The notes: generated by a model not told the origin, from the sequence alone. A stretch of 9,781 nucleotides of DNA from Candidatus Omnitrophota bacterium (GCA_024653845.1 JANLHA010000141.1:1-9781), one strand, 5' to 3'; numbered from the stretch's first letter, positions 1 through 7,428 are shown. A program made the numbers and translations.

Positions 1-1677
1 CCCCAAATCTTCAAAATAAATTGATCCTCCAGAGTCCTGAGTGACAACATTGAGATCAAAATTGATCAGGTGATTCACGCTCCCGACTCCATGAGGATCA
101 TGGCAAACACTGCACGGCGTTCTCTCGTCTCGAATATGTCGTTGATGCTCAGAAAAACTTTCATTATTAAGAATGCTATTGCGATCATGGCATTTGTAAC
201 ACAAGGCATAACTGTTCGCATTCTCTTCTTGATTATCAGTCCACGATAACGGACGTTCTAACAAAGGGCGATAGGCAGAGCCGTGAGGACCTCGAGGACC
301 ATTTCCTGAGTTCTCTGGACTTTGATCGTTATTATGACAACTCGAGCAGGCAATTGTACTGGTTGTATCATAAGGGGCTTTCAAACTGGGTACATCAGGA
401 TTTTTTCCTATATTTTCAATAGGATGATAAGAAGCATTGTTAGAATCAAATTCAAGGCGGGTATTCATCTCGGCATATTGACGATTGACATAGGCAACTC
501 CATTAGGAGAATCCGCGTGACAACGAAAACAAAGTTCATATTCGTAACTAATAGGATCAACTTCCATTCCATTCCTATCAATCCCTTTAACCAACTCCAA
601 TGGAGGAGGGATCGAACGATCTCGGGGAGCATCCATATCGTGGGGATTATGACAAACACTGCATTCTAGCCGACGGGCGTGAGGATTATGACAATCCGCG
701 CACTCCACATGCCGATTGGAACTCATTTGCGCATCTTCCTTAGGATCATGTAATCCGACGGTATCAGCGACGGGGTGAACACTCCACTTATTCAACTCTG
801 CCCCGATGTTGAAAGCAGCCACATTGCCGTTATGACAAATAAGACAATTGTCCTCTTCCTGCGCATATCTCAAAAGCCGTTCCCGGCCTCCCGCACCATG
901 GGGACGATGACAATTGGCACATCCATTTTGGTTGACTGTCGACCAAGGGGTATCTGGCCAAGGATTCACACCCACCCCATTCCACCGTTGAGAAGAGACC
1001 GCGTGAACTGAACCTATCCACCCATCGGGTTTGTGACACTGCAGACATAATCTTGAGTACCTCGCATCCATATTGAGGAATTTGCCATATTGATCATTAT
1101 GAGGGTCATGGCAACTTGTGCATTGCACCTGACGATTTTGATCAAGCCTGACATTATTTTGGAGCGTGGCCGGATCGTTCAATTCTGGATTCTGAGCAAC
1201 AAGAAAAGGATCATAGGTAAAAGAGATCGGATGGTCGTTAGAGAGATCTGTCCCCAAATTGGAATCTCCTGGGGGCATCACACTCACATCCCTTGTCATG
1301 GTAATTCCCTCCGGACGACTTCGCACCATCCCCAAAGCAACTGTCCCATCGTGACAACTCAAACAAAGCTTAGAATTTCCGGTTGGTTGCCCAATCGAAG
1401 CGCTCGCCGTACTGCTGGCATAGGGAATATACGTCTGACCGGAATCATATCGATTCCATAATGGGGCCTCACTCGTTGCGCTGTGAGGCGTATGACAGAA
1501 AATACAAATCTCTCTTTCCTCTTGGGCCGTCAAAGAACCAGGGCCGCTCACGGAAAGGTTATGTTTAGAATCTCGAACGCTGGTTGCAGAGAGATTGTTA
1601 ACTTCTCCCATACTCAAAATCAGCACAGCAATGATGAAAGAGACTCTTAATATGTTAGGAGTATCCTTGCGCTTCAC
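1..1677 (-). CDS. Multihaem c-type cytochrome, at least 12 haems (C-terminus outside window)
   Basis: Open reading frame continuing past the window edge; 559 codons visible. The start is GTG at 1677, preceded by GGAGG at 1688-1684 and overlapping the stop of the upstream NHL gene as GTGA, so translation is probably coupled. Residues 1-31 form a signal peptide (basic MKRK, then a hydrophobic core). Twelve CXXCH motifs are visible, starting at residues 58, 105, 186, 211, 253, 278, 326, 339, 383, 444, 493 and 522, several followed by D/N/T-P-H as in doubled-CXXCH cytochromes. Each should bind one covalent haem c after export and CcmF- or ResBC-type maturation. The first ~215 residues match the tetrahaem protein at 7358-6720 (PLWN, CLSCHDGTVAL, NDHPISF). 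By analogy with porin-cytochrome conduits it could be the outer-membrane or cell-surface electron carrier next to the barrel. No lipobox is seen, so surface attachment is not shown. More haems may lie beyond position 1. Confidence 0.93.
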   Translation of the reverse strand, partial: MKRKDTPNILRVSFIIAVLILSMGEVNNLSATSVRDSKHNLSVSGPGSLTAQEEREICIFCHTPHSATSEAPLWNRYDSGQTYIPYASSTASASIGQPTGNSKLCLSCHDGTVALGMVRSRPEGITMTRDVSVMPPGDSNLGTDLSNDHPISFTYDPFLVAQNPELNDPATLQNNVRLDQNRQVQCTSCHDPHNDQYGKFLNMDARYSRLCLQCHKPDGWIGSVHAVSSQRWNGVGVNPWPDTPWSTVNQNGCANCHRPHGAGGRERLLRYAQEEDNCLICHNGNVAAFNIGAELNKWSVHPVADTVGLHDPKEDAQMSSNRHVECADCHNPHARRLECSVCHNPHDMDAPRDRSIPPPLELVKGIDRNGMEVDPISYEYELCFRCHADSPNGVAYVNRQYAEMNTRLEFDSNNASYHPIENIGKNPDVPSLKAPYDTTSTIACSSCHNNDQSPENSGNGPRGPHGSAYRPLLERPLSWTDNQEENANSYALCYKCHDRNSILNNESFSEHQRHIRDERTPCSVCHDPHGVGSVNHLINFDLNVVTQDSGGSIYFEDLG

Positions 1678-2699
1678 TCATCCCCTCCTGCATATTGAAA
1701 AACGCTAATGCGCTGGTTATAGCTGTCAGCAATATAAATAAAATTTTCTTTATCAATATCTACGCCCGCAGGCAACCAGAACTCTCCGTCGGAAGAACCG
1801 CCCGTCCCAAAATTCAAAAGAAAATTTTTGTTCTCGTCAAAGATCTGAACATTATCAAAAACCGCGTCCACCACATAAATATGACCAAATGAATCGCTGG
1901 CCAATCCTTTAGGTCGTGTGAAGGAACCCGTACCGTCTCCTGCCTTGCCAATACTTTTGATATATGCGCCTGATGGATCAAAAATTTGGATCCGGAAATT
2001 AAGAGTGTCGCTCACATAAATTTTATGATCACGGCCAACACAAATATAGGTAGGATGGTTGAATTGGCCATCTCCTTTTCCTGGGCCGCCGAAAGTCAGC
2101 AATACCTTCCCTTGAAAATCGACCACGATAATTTTTGATCCTGCCGTGTCTACTATATAAAGTTTATGGTCTTTGGCAAACAACCCCATTGGCCGTAGAA
2201 TGCCTTCTTTTTCTCCTAAAACAAATAAAACTTTTCCCTTGGCGTCAAGAGCAAAAACTTTCTTCAGTTCCACGTCACAAATAAAGAGAATGCCCTCGGA
2301 GATTGCCACATCGATAGGAGCGATCAAAGACTCTTTTTTATTGATCTGCTTGATGCGTTTTAATCGCTGAGTCTTAGGATGATAGACAATCACTTCTCCT
2401 TGTCCTGTATCGGCGATATAGAGTGCCCCATCTTCGGCCACGTCGATATCCATGGGGCGATTCAAACTCCAGCGCCCCTTTCCAGAAAACAAATTCCCCA
2501 CCCTCGACCAAAAGGAAGGGTTTCTTACAGAATGATCAGGGATATTTTTAACAAAAAAAATCCTGGGTGAAGCCGGCGGAGGCGGCCAAAAAATCCTCGC
2601 AGGCTCATTCTCTTTTGAACCCGCCGCCGCGGAAATTCCAGAAAGGCATAAAAGCAAACAGAATAAAATACAAAACTTTTTTATCTGCGACGTTTTCAT
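1674..2699 (-). CDS. Exported six-bladed NHL-repeat beta-propeller
   Basis: 341 residues. An N-terminal signal peptide (residues 1-26, KTSQIKK then a Leu/Cys-rich core, probable cut near SAAA-G) sends it to the periplasm or beyond; no proper lipobox is present. Six NHL-type blades can be read from their I/V-Y-I/V-x-D core: LYIADTGQGEVIVYH, ILFICDVELKKVFALD, KLYIVDTAGSKIIVVD, KIYVSDTLNFRIQIFD, HIYVVDAVFDNVQIFD and FIYIADSYNQRISVF. A WPPPPASPRI segment before the propeller has a counterpart (YPAPPEEPRL) in the other NHL protein at 6626-5574, so the two are paralogues. NHL propellers usually act as protein- or ligand-binding scaffolds. Sitting directly after the beta-barrel (TAG followed at once by ATG), it probably helps assemble or stabilise the conduit; this role is inferred. 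No catalytic residues are recognisable. Confidence 0.88.
   Translation of the reverse strand: MKTSQIKKFCILFCLLLCLSGISAAAGSKENEPARIFWPPPPASPRIFFVKNIPDHSVRNPSFWSRVGNLFSGKGRWSLNRPMDIDVAEDGALYIADTGQGEVIVYHPKTQRLKRIKQINKKESLIAPIDVAISEGILFICDVELKKVFALDAKGKVLFVLGEKEGILRPMGLFAKDHKLYIVDTAGSKIIVVDFQGKVLLTFGGPGKGDGQFNHPTYICVGRDHKIYVSDTLNFRIQIFDPSGAYIKSIGKAGDGTGSFTRPKGLASDSFGHIYVVDAVFDNVQIFDENKNFLLNFGTGGSSDGEFWLPAGVDIDKENFIYIADSYNQRISVFQYAGGDE
1684..1688 (-). promoter_or_regulatory. Shine-Dalgarno that decides the GTG start of the 12-haem cytochrome
   Basis: GGAGG on the minus strand lies 6 nt before the GTG at 1677. A competing ATG at 1681 runs into a stop after eight codons, so GTG is the only start that joins this site to the cytochrome frame and its signal peptide. 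Confidence 0.7.
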
Positions 2700-4574
2700 C
2701 TAGAATCTTCTTTTTAACATGGTTGAAAAGAAATGATTGCGTTTGTAATCTCTAAAGAACCATTCCTGTTGGAATTCGTACTCCGCTTCAAAGCTAACTA
2801 ATCCCATATTGATCCGGTAAAGAACTTTCGAACTCATATTCTTCAAATCTGTTCTGTCCCCATCATAAAGACGATATCCATTTTCCAATCCCAAAACAGC
2901 AGACGGGGATAAACGCAAGAGATACTCTCCACGGATTTCATAATTGTTCCGGTTTTCTTCAGAAAGATGAATATAGTTTTGGTTCGATAAAAGGGTCAAT
3001 TTACCTCGGGGAGATGTTTCCCAGCCGATACTCTGAGAAAATCTTAACGCTTCATAAGGCGTCAAATCCGATTGGTAATTTTCATACTCCGCACGAAAAG
3101 AAGCCTGTCTCCACTGGACTTCAGACCCCCATAGAGCGTCATCAAATTTCTCGAGAATGGTTTGCCGACCGCCGGTGACCTGGGGATAGCGCTGCGTTTT
3201 CAAACGATAATAAAACTGCAAATGGTTATTAAAAAAATCCAAGCTGGTCCGGTAATCATTCGCAAGAGAAGTGAATTTGAGCGATGGATCAAGGGTGAGC
3301 GTGTAGTCCACCATAACAGCTTGCCCATTGATGATGCTGCCCCCCACCACTCTTCTGATTTCAACCAGCCCACCGGCCAATTCAATAACTTGGTAATCAA
3401 CGTCCTGGCTATAAATGGTCGTGCCATTGCTATTCGTGACAACGATACTCGTGATATCAACATTACCCTCGTTGAGAACAACGAGTGTTCCATCAGACAA
3501 TGTGTGAGACTCATTAACAATCCGGATGCTAGCAGACGCAGCTTCTCGCCTCTGCTGGGAATAATTGGATCCCCATCCTAAACGCAATACCGCCGGCCCG
3601 ATGTTTTTCTTATAATTTTCATTCAAAGAGAGGCCCACTTCATTTTCATCAAAAGAAGTGGCTTCTTTCTTTGCCCCCCTCAAGCTGAGTCGGCTGGTCA
3701 GACTTTCATACAGTTGATGTTCCCATCCCAAAACCAAATTCTGATCTTGGCTCTCCACGTCGGAGACCGATCGATCAGAAAAACTGTAATTTAAAAATGT
3801 CTCCAAGGTTTCTGAATGAGGAATCGATAGCGATTCAGTCCACGTCAAATCCTTGCTGTCTCGCGTTCCTGTCAAAGAGCGATAGTAAAGACGCGAATTC
3901 AAACTCTTTTCTAATTCCTCATCCCATGTGTACCGATTAAACACATTCCATTCATCGCTCTCACCTTCTTGATCAGAGACTCCCTCTTCTAGCCGAACGA
4001 AATTGTTACGTGAATAGTCAAGACGAGTTTCTCCCCAAGCATCCTTCTCTGGCTTTAACCGGAAATTAAACGTTTCATCTTCATACTCCTGGTCAGCCCG
4101 GAATGTCCGAGTGATCTCTCGATGAGAGTTTTGGAAAGAGGTATTCAAGGAGCCATGTTGGTTTCTATAGCGCGTGGTGATCCCCGAGCTATCACTATCG
4201 ACAACTTGACGCTCAAAGAAATCTCGGTTCAAGGTCTCCCGGTGTTGATCAAAGAAAAGATTGGCACCATAAGGCTTTTCTTTCAGAATTTGAGAATAAA
4301 AAGAATAATAAGAAAGATAACTATTGCGGAATTTACTTACACCGACGGTGGATTCAGATTCTTCTTTTTGCTGCTGAGGTGTTATTCCTAAATTCAAATC
4401 AAAATCAAAAAATTTGGGATGATAGACAGAGCCTGAAAACTCTGTCTCAAAGATTTCTTGAAAAAGTAAACGCGAACGCTTTGCCGTCGATGATGATGAA
4501 GACAGTTTTCGCTTCTCTTGTTCTGACTCCAGACCTAAAGTCAGAGCATTGTTCCTATTCTTGAGCCCTAACAA
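2700..4574 (-). CDS. Outer-membrane beta-barrel (porin-like) protein, N-terminus in another frame
   Basis: The frame read from TTG at 4574 gives 624 residues, but it is open upstream to 4784 (TAA at 4787-4785) without any start that would give a signal peptide. The body is rich in alternating aromatic and polar residues, has many Tyr/Phe/Arg, no hydrophobic helices, and ends TMLKRRF: a terminal Phe is the classic outer-membrane insertion signal. Around residues 340-435 (about 3554-3270) lies a less barrel-like, Val/Ile/Gly-rich insert (NESHTLSDGT to AVMVDYTLTL) that may be a soluble loop domain. Size and neighbours fit the porin of a porin-cytochrome conduit (functional analogue of MtrB or OmbB); no sequence identity to these is claimed. 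An extra base in the T9 run at 4610-4602 would fuse it to the signal-peptide fragment at 5023-4568, giving 774 residues. The TTG start is therefore probably not the true one. Confidence 0.82.
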   Translation of the reverse strand: MLGLKNRNNALTLGLESEQEKRKLSSSSSTAKRSRLLFQEIFETEFSGSVYHPKFFDFDLNLGITPQQQKEESESTVGVSKFRNSYLSYYSFYSQILKEKPYGANLFFDQHRETLNRDFFERQVVDSDSSGITTRYRNQHGSLNTSFQNSHREITRTFRADQEYEDETFNFRLKPEKDAWGETRLDYSRNNFVRLEEGVSDQEGESDEWNVFNRYTWDEELEKSLNSRLYYRSLTGTRDSKDLTWTESLSIPHSETLETFLNYSFSDRSVSDVESQDQNLVLGWEHQLYESLTSRLSLRGAKKEATSFDENEVGLSLNENYKKNIGPAVLRLGWGSNYSQQRREAASASIRIVNESHTLSDGTLVVLNEGNVDITSIVVTNSNGTTIYSQDVDYQVIELAGGLVEIRRVVGGSIINGQAVMVDYTLTLDPSLKFTSLANDYRTSLDFFNNHLQFYYRLKTQRYPQVTGGRQTILEKFDDALWGSEVQWRQASFRAEYENYQSDLTPYEALRFSQSIGWETSPRGKLTLLSNQNYIHLSEENRNNYEIRGEYLLRLSPSAVLGLENGYRLYDGDRTDLKNMSSKVLYRINMGLVSFEAEYEFQQEWFFRDYKRNHFFSTMLKRRF

Positions 4575-5023
4575 ATGGGCCCTTCCATGATTATAGGGAA
4601 CAAAAAAAAATCCCTTTTGCTCCCGAGCTTGCCTGGGGATCCAAGAGATATGCGCCTCCTTATCGGACGATCCACTGCCGCTTCCCTTATGACAAGAGGG
4701 GCTCGTGGCGATGGGACCGATTCTTCCAGAATACTTGATGGATAATCTTCGACCAGTTCGTCCACTTGTATCAACTCTACGATCTTAAATTTATCTTCAA
4801 AATAACTCACGGCAATCTCTTGAGCGTTAGAAAGTCTTCCAAAAATTTTATTTTTCTTATAACACGTCTCCTGCCAATCAAACTCCTTTTGAGAAAGCAA
4901 ATAGGATTCAATACAAGCCACCTCAATAGAGACAGTCGATTCCCGCTCCAGAGACAAAGACGCCTGCACAGGAAAAGGCACCATCGTCACGAAACCCAAA
5001 AATATGATTGTACTTTTTTTCAT
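4568..5023 (-). CDS. Signal-peptide-bearing fragment, probable N-terminus of the beta-barrel protein
   Basis: 151 codons. ATG at 5023 overlaps the stop of the pentahaem lipoprotein (ATGA), as expected for a coupled operon gene. Residues 1-21 (MKKSTIIFLGF to PVQA) are a clear Sec signal peptide cut near QA-S. The mature part is a helical, acidic segment with two Cys (37 and 54) that could form a disulphide, then a Pro/Arg-rich stretch (residues 103-125). I recognise no family. The last ~13 codons follow a run of nine T; there the downstream beta-barrel frame becomes readable if one T is added. The most economical reading is that this is the first ~138 residues of the porin, split by a real, programmed or artefactual frameshift. 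The alternative is a separate small periplasmic protein overlapping the barrel gene, but that leaves the barrel without an export signal. Confidence 0.6.
   Translation of the reverse strand: MKKSTIIFLGFVTMVPFPVQASLSLERESTVSIEVACIESYLLSQKEFDWQETCYKKNKIFGRLSNAQEIAVSYFEDKFKIVELIQVDELVEDYPSSILEESVPSPRAPLVIREAAVDRPIRRRISLGSPGKLGSKRDFFLFPIIMEGPIC
4602..4610 (-). other. T9 homopolymer at the frame junction of the split porin
   Basis: Nine consecutive T on the coding strand, flanked by GGGA and GTTCCC. Upstream of it the signal-peptide frame reads K-R-D-F-F; downstream the barrel frame reads V-P-Y-N-H-G-R-A-H-L-L-G-L. Adding one T, or a -1 slip of polymerase or ribosome, joins the two frames with only one extra Phe. 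Such tracts are known sites of replication slippage (phase variation), of transcriptional slippage, and of sequencing error. The sequence alone cannot distinguish these. Confidence 0.65.
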
Positions 5024-5571
5024 TCTCCATGAGGGTCATGACAAGTAAGGCATGACTCATCCCCAATTTCATTATGTGGTTCTACCTTGAAAAGATCTTC
5101 TTGATCATGACAACTGAAGCACAATTCTCGGCCCTTATGCGTAAGCAACTTCTCATTCTCTGACTGATGCGGGTTGTGGCATTCCAAACACATACCTTCT
5201 TCGGCGGGGTAATGCTTCTTTTCCATTTTCTCTAAGAAATTATCATGACAAGAAAAACATAATGCCGGAACTTCTTCCTTAAGCGATTGAGAAGAATTGC
5301 TCAGATGACAGGCACTGCAATCCCGATCTTCGTAAGGATAATGGACAAAAACTTTTTTCTCTTCGATGGCAATGGGCCGTTCGGCATCTGTCTCTTTCTG
5401 ACAAAGAGCGTCAGAAGAACCATCTTTAACACCTTCCAAAGACTCATGACTTGCTCCCCCCGAGGGAGGAACGCCATCAAAAAAAACCTTAAGCACTTTT
5501 TCTTTCGACCCCGCTGCACATCCTCCAAGGAATAAAAAAAGCAGCATCATCTTGACCAATTTGGAGCGCAT
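5020..5571 (-). CDS. Pentahaem c-type cytochrome lipoprotein
   Basis: 183 residues. The signal peptide ends in a lipobox LGGC (Cys18), so this is a predicted lipoprotein, likely anchored to the outer membrane since +2 is Ala, not Asp. After the anchor comes VFFDGVPP (residues 29-36), then an acidic linker to residue 75. Five CXXCH motifs begin at residues 85, 105, 128, 151 and 174. Extra His residues before four of them (H78, H120, H145, H166) are good candidates for distal ligands, giving bis-His low-potential haems. The gene sits 2 nt after the first NHL gene and overlaps the next start by 4 nt (ATGA), deep inside the operon. In a porin-cytochrome conduit this would be the lipid-anchored electron carrier on one face of the barrel; which face cannot be told. 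Confidence is high for the cytochrome and moderate for the role. Confidence 0.93.
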   Translation of the reverse strand: MRSKLVKMMLLFLFLGGCAAGSKEKVLKVFFDGVPPSGGASHESLEGVKDGSSDALCQKETDAERPIAIEEKKVFVHYPYEDRDCSACHLSNSSQSLKEEVPALCFSCHDNFLEKMEKKHYPAEEGMCLECHNPHQSENEKLLTHKGRELCFSCHDQEDLFKVEPHNEIGDESCLTCHDPHGE

Positions 5572-5573
5572 AA

Positions 5574-6626
5574 TTATCGTTTTTTACCAAAACCAAAGAC
5601 GCTGATCTTCCTTTCTCCATACTGACTAGCGACGAGAACAAGATATTCAACTTCAAAATCTTGATCGATGTACTTCTTAAAATAAGAGATATTTTCATAA
5701 TCGATCGCAATTCCTGCGGGCAAAACCAATTTGTATTCTTCTTGATCCGGAAAAAATAATAACAATTTCCCTTCCGTGTCAAAAATTTGAACATTTTCAA
5801 AAGCGGCATCGACAACAAATACCCTTCCCTCGCGATCAACAGCTACACCTTTGGGTCTTGCAAACTGCCCCGGAGAATCCCCTTGCAGCCCCAACGTATT
5901 AAGGAGCTTTCCTCCTGAGTCATATTTCTTAACGCAAAACCCTCCGGTATCAGACACGTAAATCTCTCCTGCTGTATCAATAAAAATATTGGTTGGAGAA
6001 AACACCTTGGCCTCCTTCTCCGTTTCCGTAGCTGGAGGGATCGAAAAAAGAAAGTCATGGTTTTTGGCGTCATAAACCCTTACCGACTGCGTTTTCAAAT
6101 CACAAATAAAAATCCGTCCTCCCCATATTTTTACATCACTAGGCTTCAATTCTCCCGCAGAACCAATGGCTGAAACATATTCACCGTTGGTATTGAAAAT
6201 CAAAACCTGTCCTCGACGAGCATCAGCAATATACATCTTTCCATCCGAAGCGATACCCAGATTCGTCGGGCTACGTAATTCTGCACCCCCTCGCGGACTG
6301 AAATATTCAAAAGATTTCTTATTCAAATCCAACACTTCGATGCTATTCAGGACTGTGTCCGCAACATAAATTCTGCCATGATCAACAGTGACGCCATAAG
6401 GCTTCACAATGGGCTTCTCTGGCACCTCACCAAGAACAAATTGAGAAAATGCTCCTGTGTCTCCCTCAATATCTCGGGAAGAAGAAAAACTCGTGAGATA
6501 TTGAAGGCGCGGCTCCTCAGGAGGTGCTGGATAAAATACAGAATGGGGCTCAGGCACGACAGAGACAGAAGCGCACCCCATACAATATCCGCAGAATAAA
6601 ATCGCTAATAGAAAATTGGCCTTCAT
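5574..6626 (-). CDS. NHL-repeat beta-propeller, probable lipoprotein
   Basis: 350 residues from ATG at 6626, chosen over the TTG one codon upstream because AAGGTG lies 7 nt before the ATG. The signal peptide ends YCMGC-AS; the cysteine could be lipidated, but the -3 residue is Cys rather than Leu, so the lipobox is atypical. A YPAPPEEPRL segment leads into NHL blades: RIYVADTVLNSIEVLD, KMYIADARRGQVLIFN, RIFICDLKTQSVRVYD, EIYVSDTGGFCVKKYD and RVFVVDAAFENVQIFD, plus a diverged last blade (YLVLVASQYGERKISVF). Blade 5 is nearly identical to that of the second NHL protein (2699-1674), which shows an ancient duplication in the same operon. It probably acts as an extracytoplasmic scaffold for the cytochromes and barrel that follow; that role is inferred from position only. 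Confidence 0.86.
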   Translation of the reverse strand: MKANFLLAILFCGYCMGCASVSVVPEPHSVFYPAPPEEPRLQYLTSFSSSRDIEGDTGAFSQFVLGEVPEKPIVKPYGVTVDHGRIYVADTVLNSIEVLDLNKKSFEYFSPRGGAELRSPTNLGIASDGKMYIADARRGQVLIFNTNGEYVSAIGSAGELKPSDVKIWGGRIFICDLKTQSVRVYDAKNHDFLFSIPPATETEKEAKVFSPTNIFIDTAGEIYVSDTGGFCVKKYDSGGKLLNTLGLQGDSPGQFARPKGVAVDREGRVFVVDAAFENVQIFDTEGKLLLFFPDQEEYKLVLPAGIAIDYENISYFKKYIDQDFEVEYLVLVASQYGERKISVFGFGKKR

Positions 6627-6633
6627 CAAGCAA

Positions 6634-6639
6634 CACCTT
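6634..6639 (-). promoter_or_regulatory. Ribosome binding site of the first NHL gene
   Basis: AAGGTG on the minus strand is spaced 7 nt from ATG at 6626. It favours ATG over the adjacent TTG at 6629, where the spacing would be only 4 nt. Confidence 0.55.
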
Positions 6640-6648
6640 GTTTATAAT

Positions 6649-6690
6649 GAAACGCCCCCCGTTGATTAAAAAATCAAACGGGGGAGTTTC
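6649..6690 (-). terminator. Long GC-rich hairpin between tetrahaem gene and conduit operon
   Basis: The arms GAAAC..CCCCC-GTT-GATT and AATC-AAAC-GGGGG..GTTTC pair almost fully, with small bulges, around a short A/T loop; about 18 base pairs in all. It lies 30 nt after the tetrahaem stop and 22 nt before the first NHL start. The U-tract is weak on either strand (the minus strand continues GCGTTTCATT), so it may be a leaky terminator or an mRNA-stabilising 3' end rather than a full stop. This would allow the small cytochrome to be made in excess over the conduit genes. Confidence 0.6.
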
Positions 6691-6719
6691 CTATTTGGCT
6701 ATGAGCTTAAGCCTTTAAG

Positions 6720-7358
6720 TTATTTCACATGACACGTCAAACACAGAGCACTACCGGCATTGCTCTTGACAAGTAATTTTGTTTGATTTGCAGTGTTGTG
6801 CACATCATGACAGGTTGAACATTGCACCTTGCTGGCAAAAAGAGGAACAACCCCATCAACCGTACTGGCACTTTGCGGAGTTGCCAATTCCCGATCTGCT
6901 GTAGCCAATGCAGCATCATAAACAAAAGAAATCGGATGGTCATTCGCAAGATCGATACCGATCAAATCGCTACCAATAATATGCTCCCCTTGCCCCTGAC
7001 CAATATTATTGATCGCGCCTCCAAAAGCATCCAAAGCAACGGTTCCATCATGACAGCTAAGACATGCTTTGGAAGCCCCATCCGGTTGACTCACCGTGGC
7101 GTTTAAAGTCGGGCTTTGATAAAGACTAAACGTGGCGAGTGTTGTTTGGTGATTCCATAGGGGGACCTGTGCATTCACTTCAGCCCTATGAGGCGTATGG
7201 CAAACAACACAAACTTCTCGTGATCTGTTCCAATTGTCATTTGAGAAGTCATGCACTGACCCTTGGATATCCGCAGATACGTTAGCAACAAAAACATTTA
7301 AAATGATGCTGCTGAAAAAAAAGACCCCTACTCCTAACCACTTGACTCTTTTCATCAT
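6720..7358 (-). CDS. Small exported tetrahaem cytochrome c (doubled-CXXCH type)
   Basis: 212 residues from ATG at 7358; the next ATG at 7355 is equally possible (AGGAG at 7368-7364, spacing 5 or 8 nt). A GTG ten codons upstream is open but would put the signal peptide too far in. The signal peptide is MKRVK plus a hydrophobic core to about SA-DIQGS. Four CXXCH motifs follow: CVVCHTPH, CLSCHDG, CSTCHDVH and the terminal CLTCH, almost at the C-terminus (ends H-V-K). The layout and the blocks PLWN, CLSCHDGTVAL and NDHPISF are shared with the first ~215 residues of the 12-haem cytochrome at 1677-1. Likely a soluble periplasmic electron shuttle linking inner-membrane quinol oxidation to the outer-membrane conduit; the role is inferred. 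It lies 70 nt after hemA with no clear promoter of its own, so it may be co-transcribed with hemA. Confidence 0.93.
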   Translation of the reverse strand: MMKRVKWLGVGVFFFSSIILNVFVANVSADIQGSVHDFSNDNWNRSREVCVVCHTPHRAEVNAQVPLWNHQTTLATFSLYQSPTLNATVSQPDGASKACLSCHDGTVALDAFGGAINNIGQGQGEHIIGSDLIGIDLANDHPISFVYDAALATADRELATPQSASTVDGVVPLFASKVQCSTCHDVHNTANQTKLLVKSNAGSALCLTCHVK

Positions 7359-7363
7359 TTCAT

Positions 7364-7368
7364 CTCCT
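7364..7368 (-). promoter_or_regulatory. Ribosome binding site of the tetrahaem cytochrome
   Basis: AGGAG on the minus strand, 5 nt before ATG 7358 and 8 nt before ATG 7355. It excludes the longer GTG-initiated reading at 7388, which has no such site. Confidence 0.6.
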
Positions 7369-7428
7369 GTTTTGAAAGTCACTTCCACTCATGAGTTAAC
7401 CTAAAAACTAAAAGCACCTGTAAACCTT

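Noticed and set aside
322..1568. Several plus-strand open frames opposite the 12-haem cytochrome
   Set aside because: They are shadows of the minus-strand cytochrome: antisense of CXXCH codons, Ile/Arg/Thr-rich, with no signal peptide logic or domain.
4605..4784. Barrel frame extended upstream of the T9 run as the true coding frame, with a C-H-K segment
   Set aside because: It is open and protein-like, but it contains no CXXCH, has no usable start and ends at TAA 4787-4785; a junction earlier than the T9 run stays possible but has no slippery sequence to explain it.
6641..6675. TATAAA with TTAATC as a promoter for the NHL operon
   Set aside because: The -35 is poor (3 of 6) and lies inside the hairpin; cannot be supported.
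7387..7396. Palindrome ACTCATGAGT upstream of the tetrahaem gene
   Set aside because: Ten bases with no spacer and no second copy; does not match the GTGA-N6-TCAC site and is likely chance.
7396..7424. Possible promoter TTTACA-N17-GGTTAA before the tetrahaem gene
   Set aside because: The -10 matches the consensus at only about two positions; read-through from hemA explains expression equally well.
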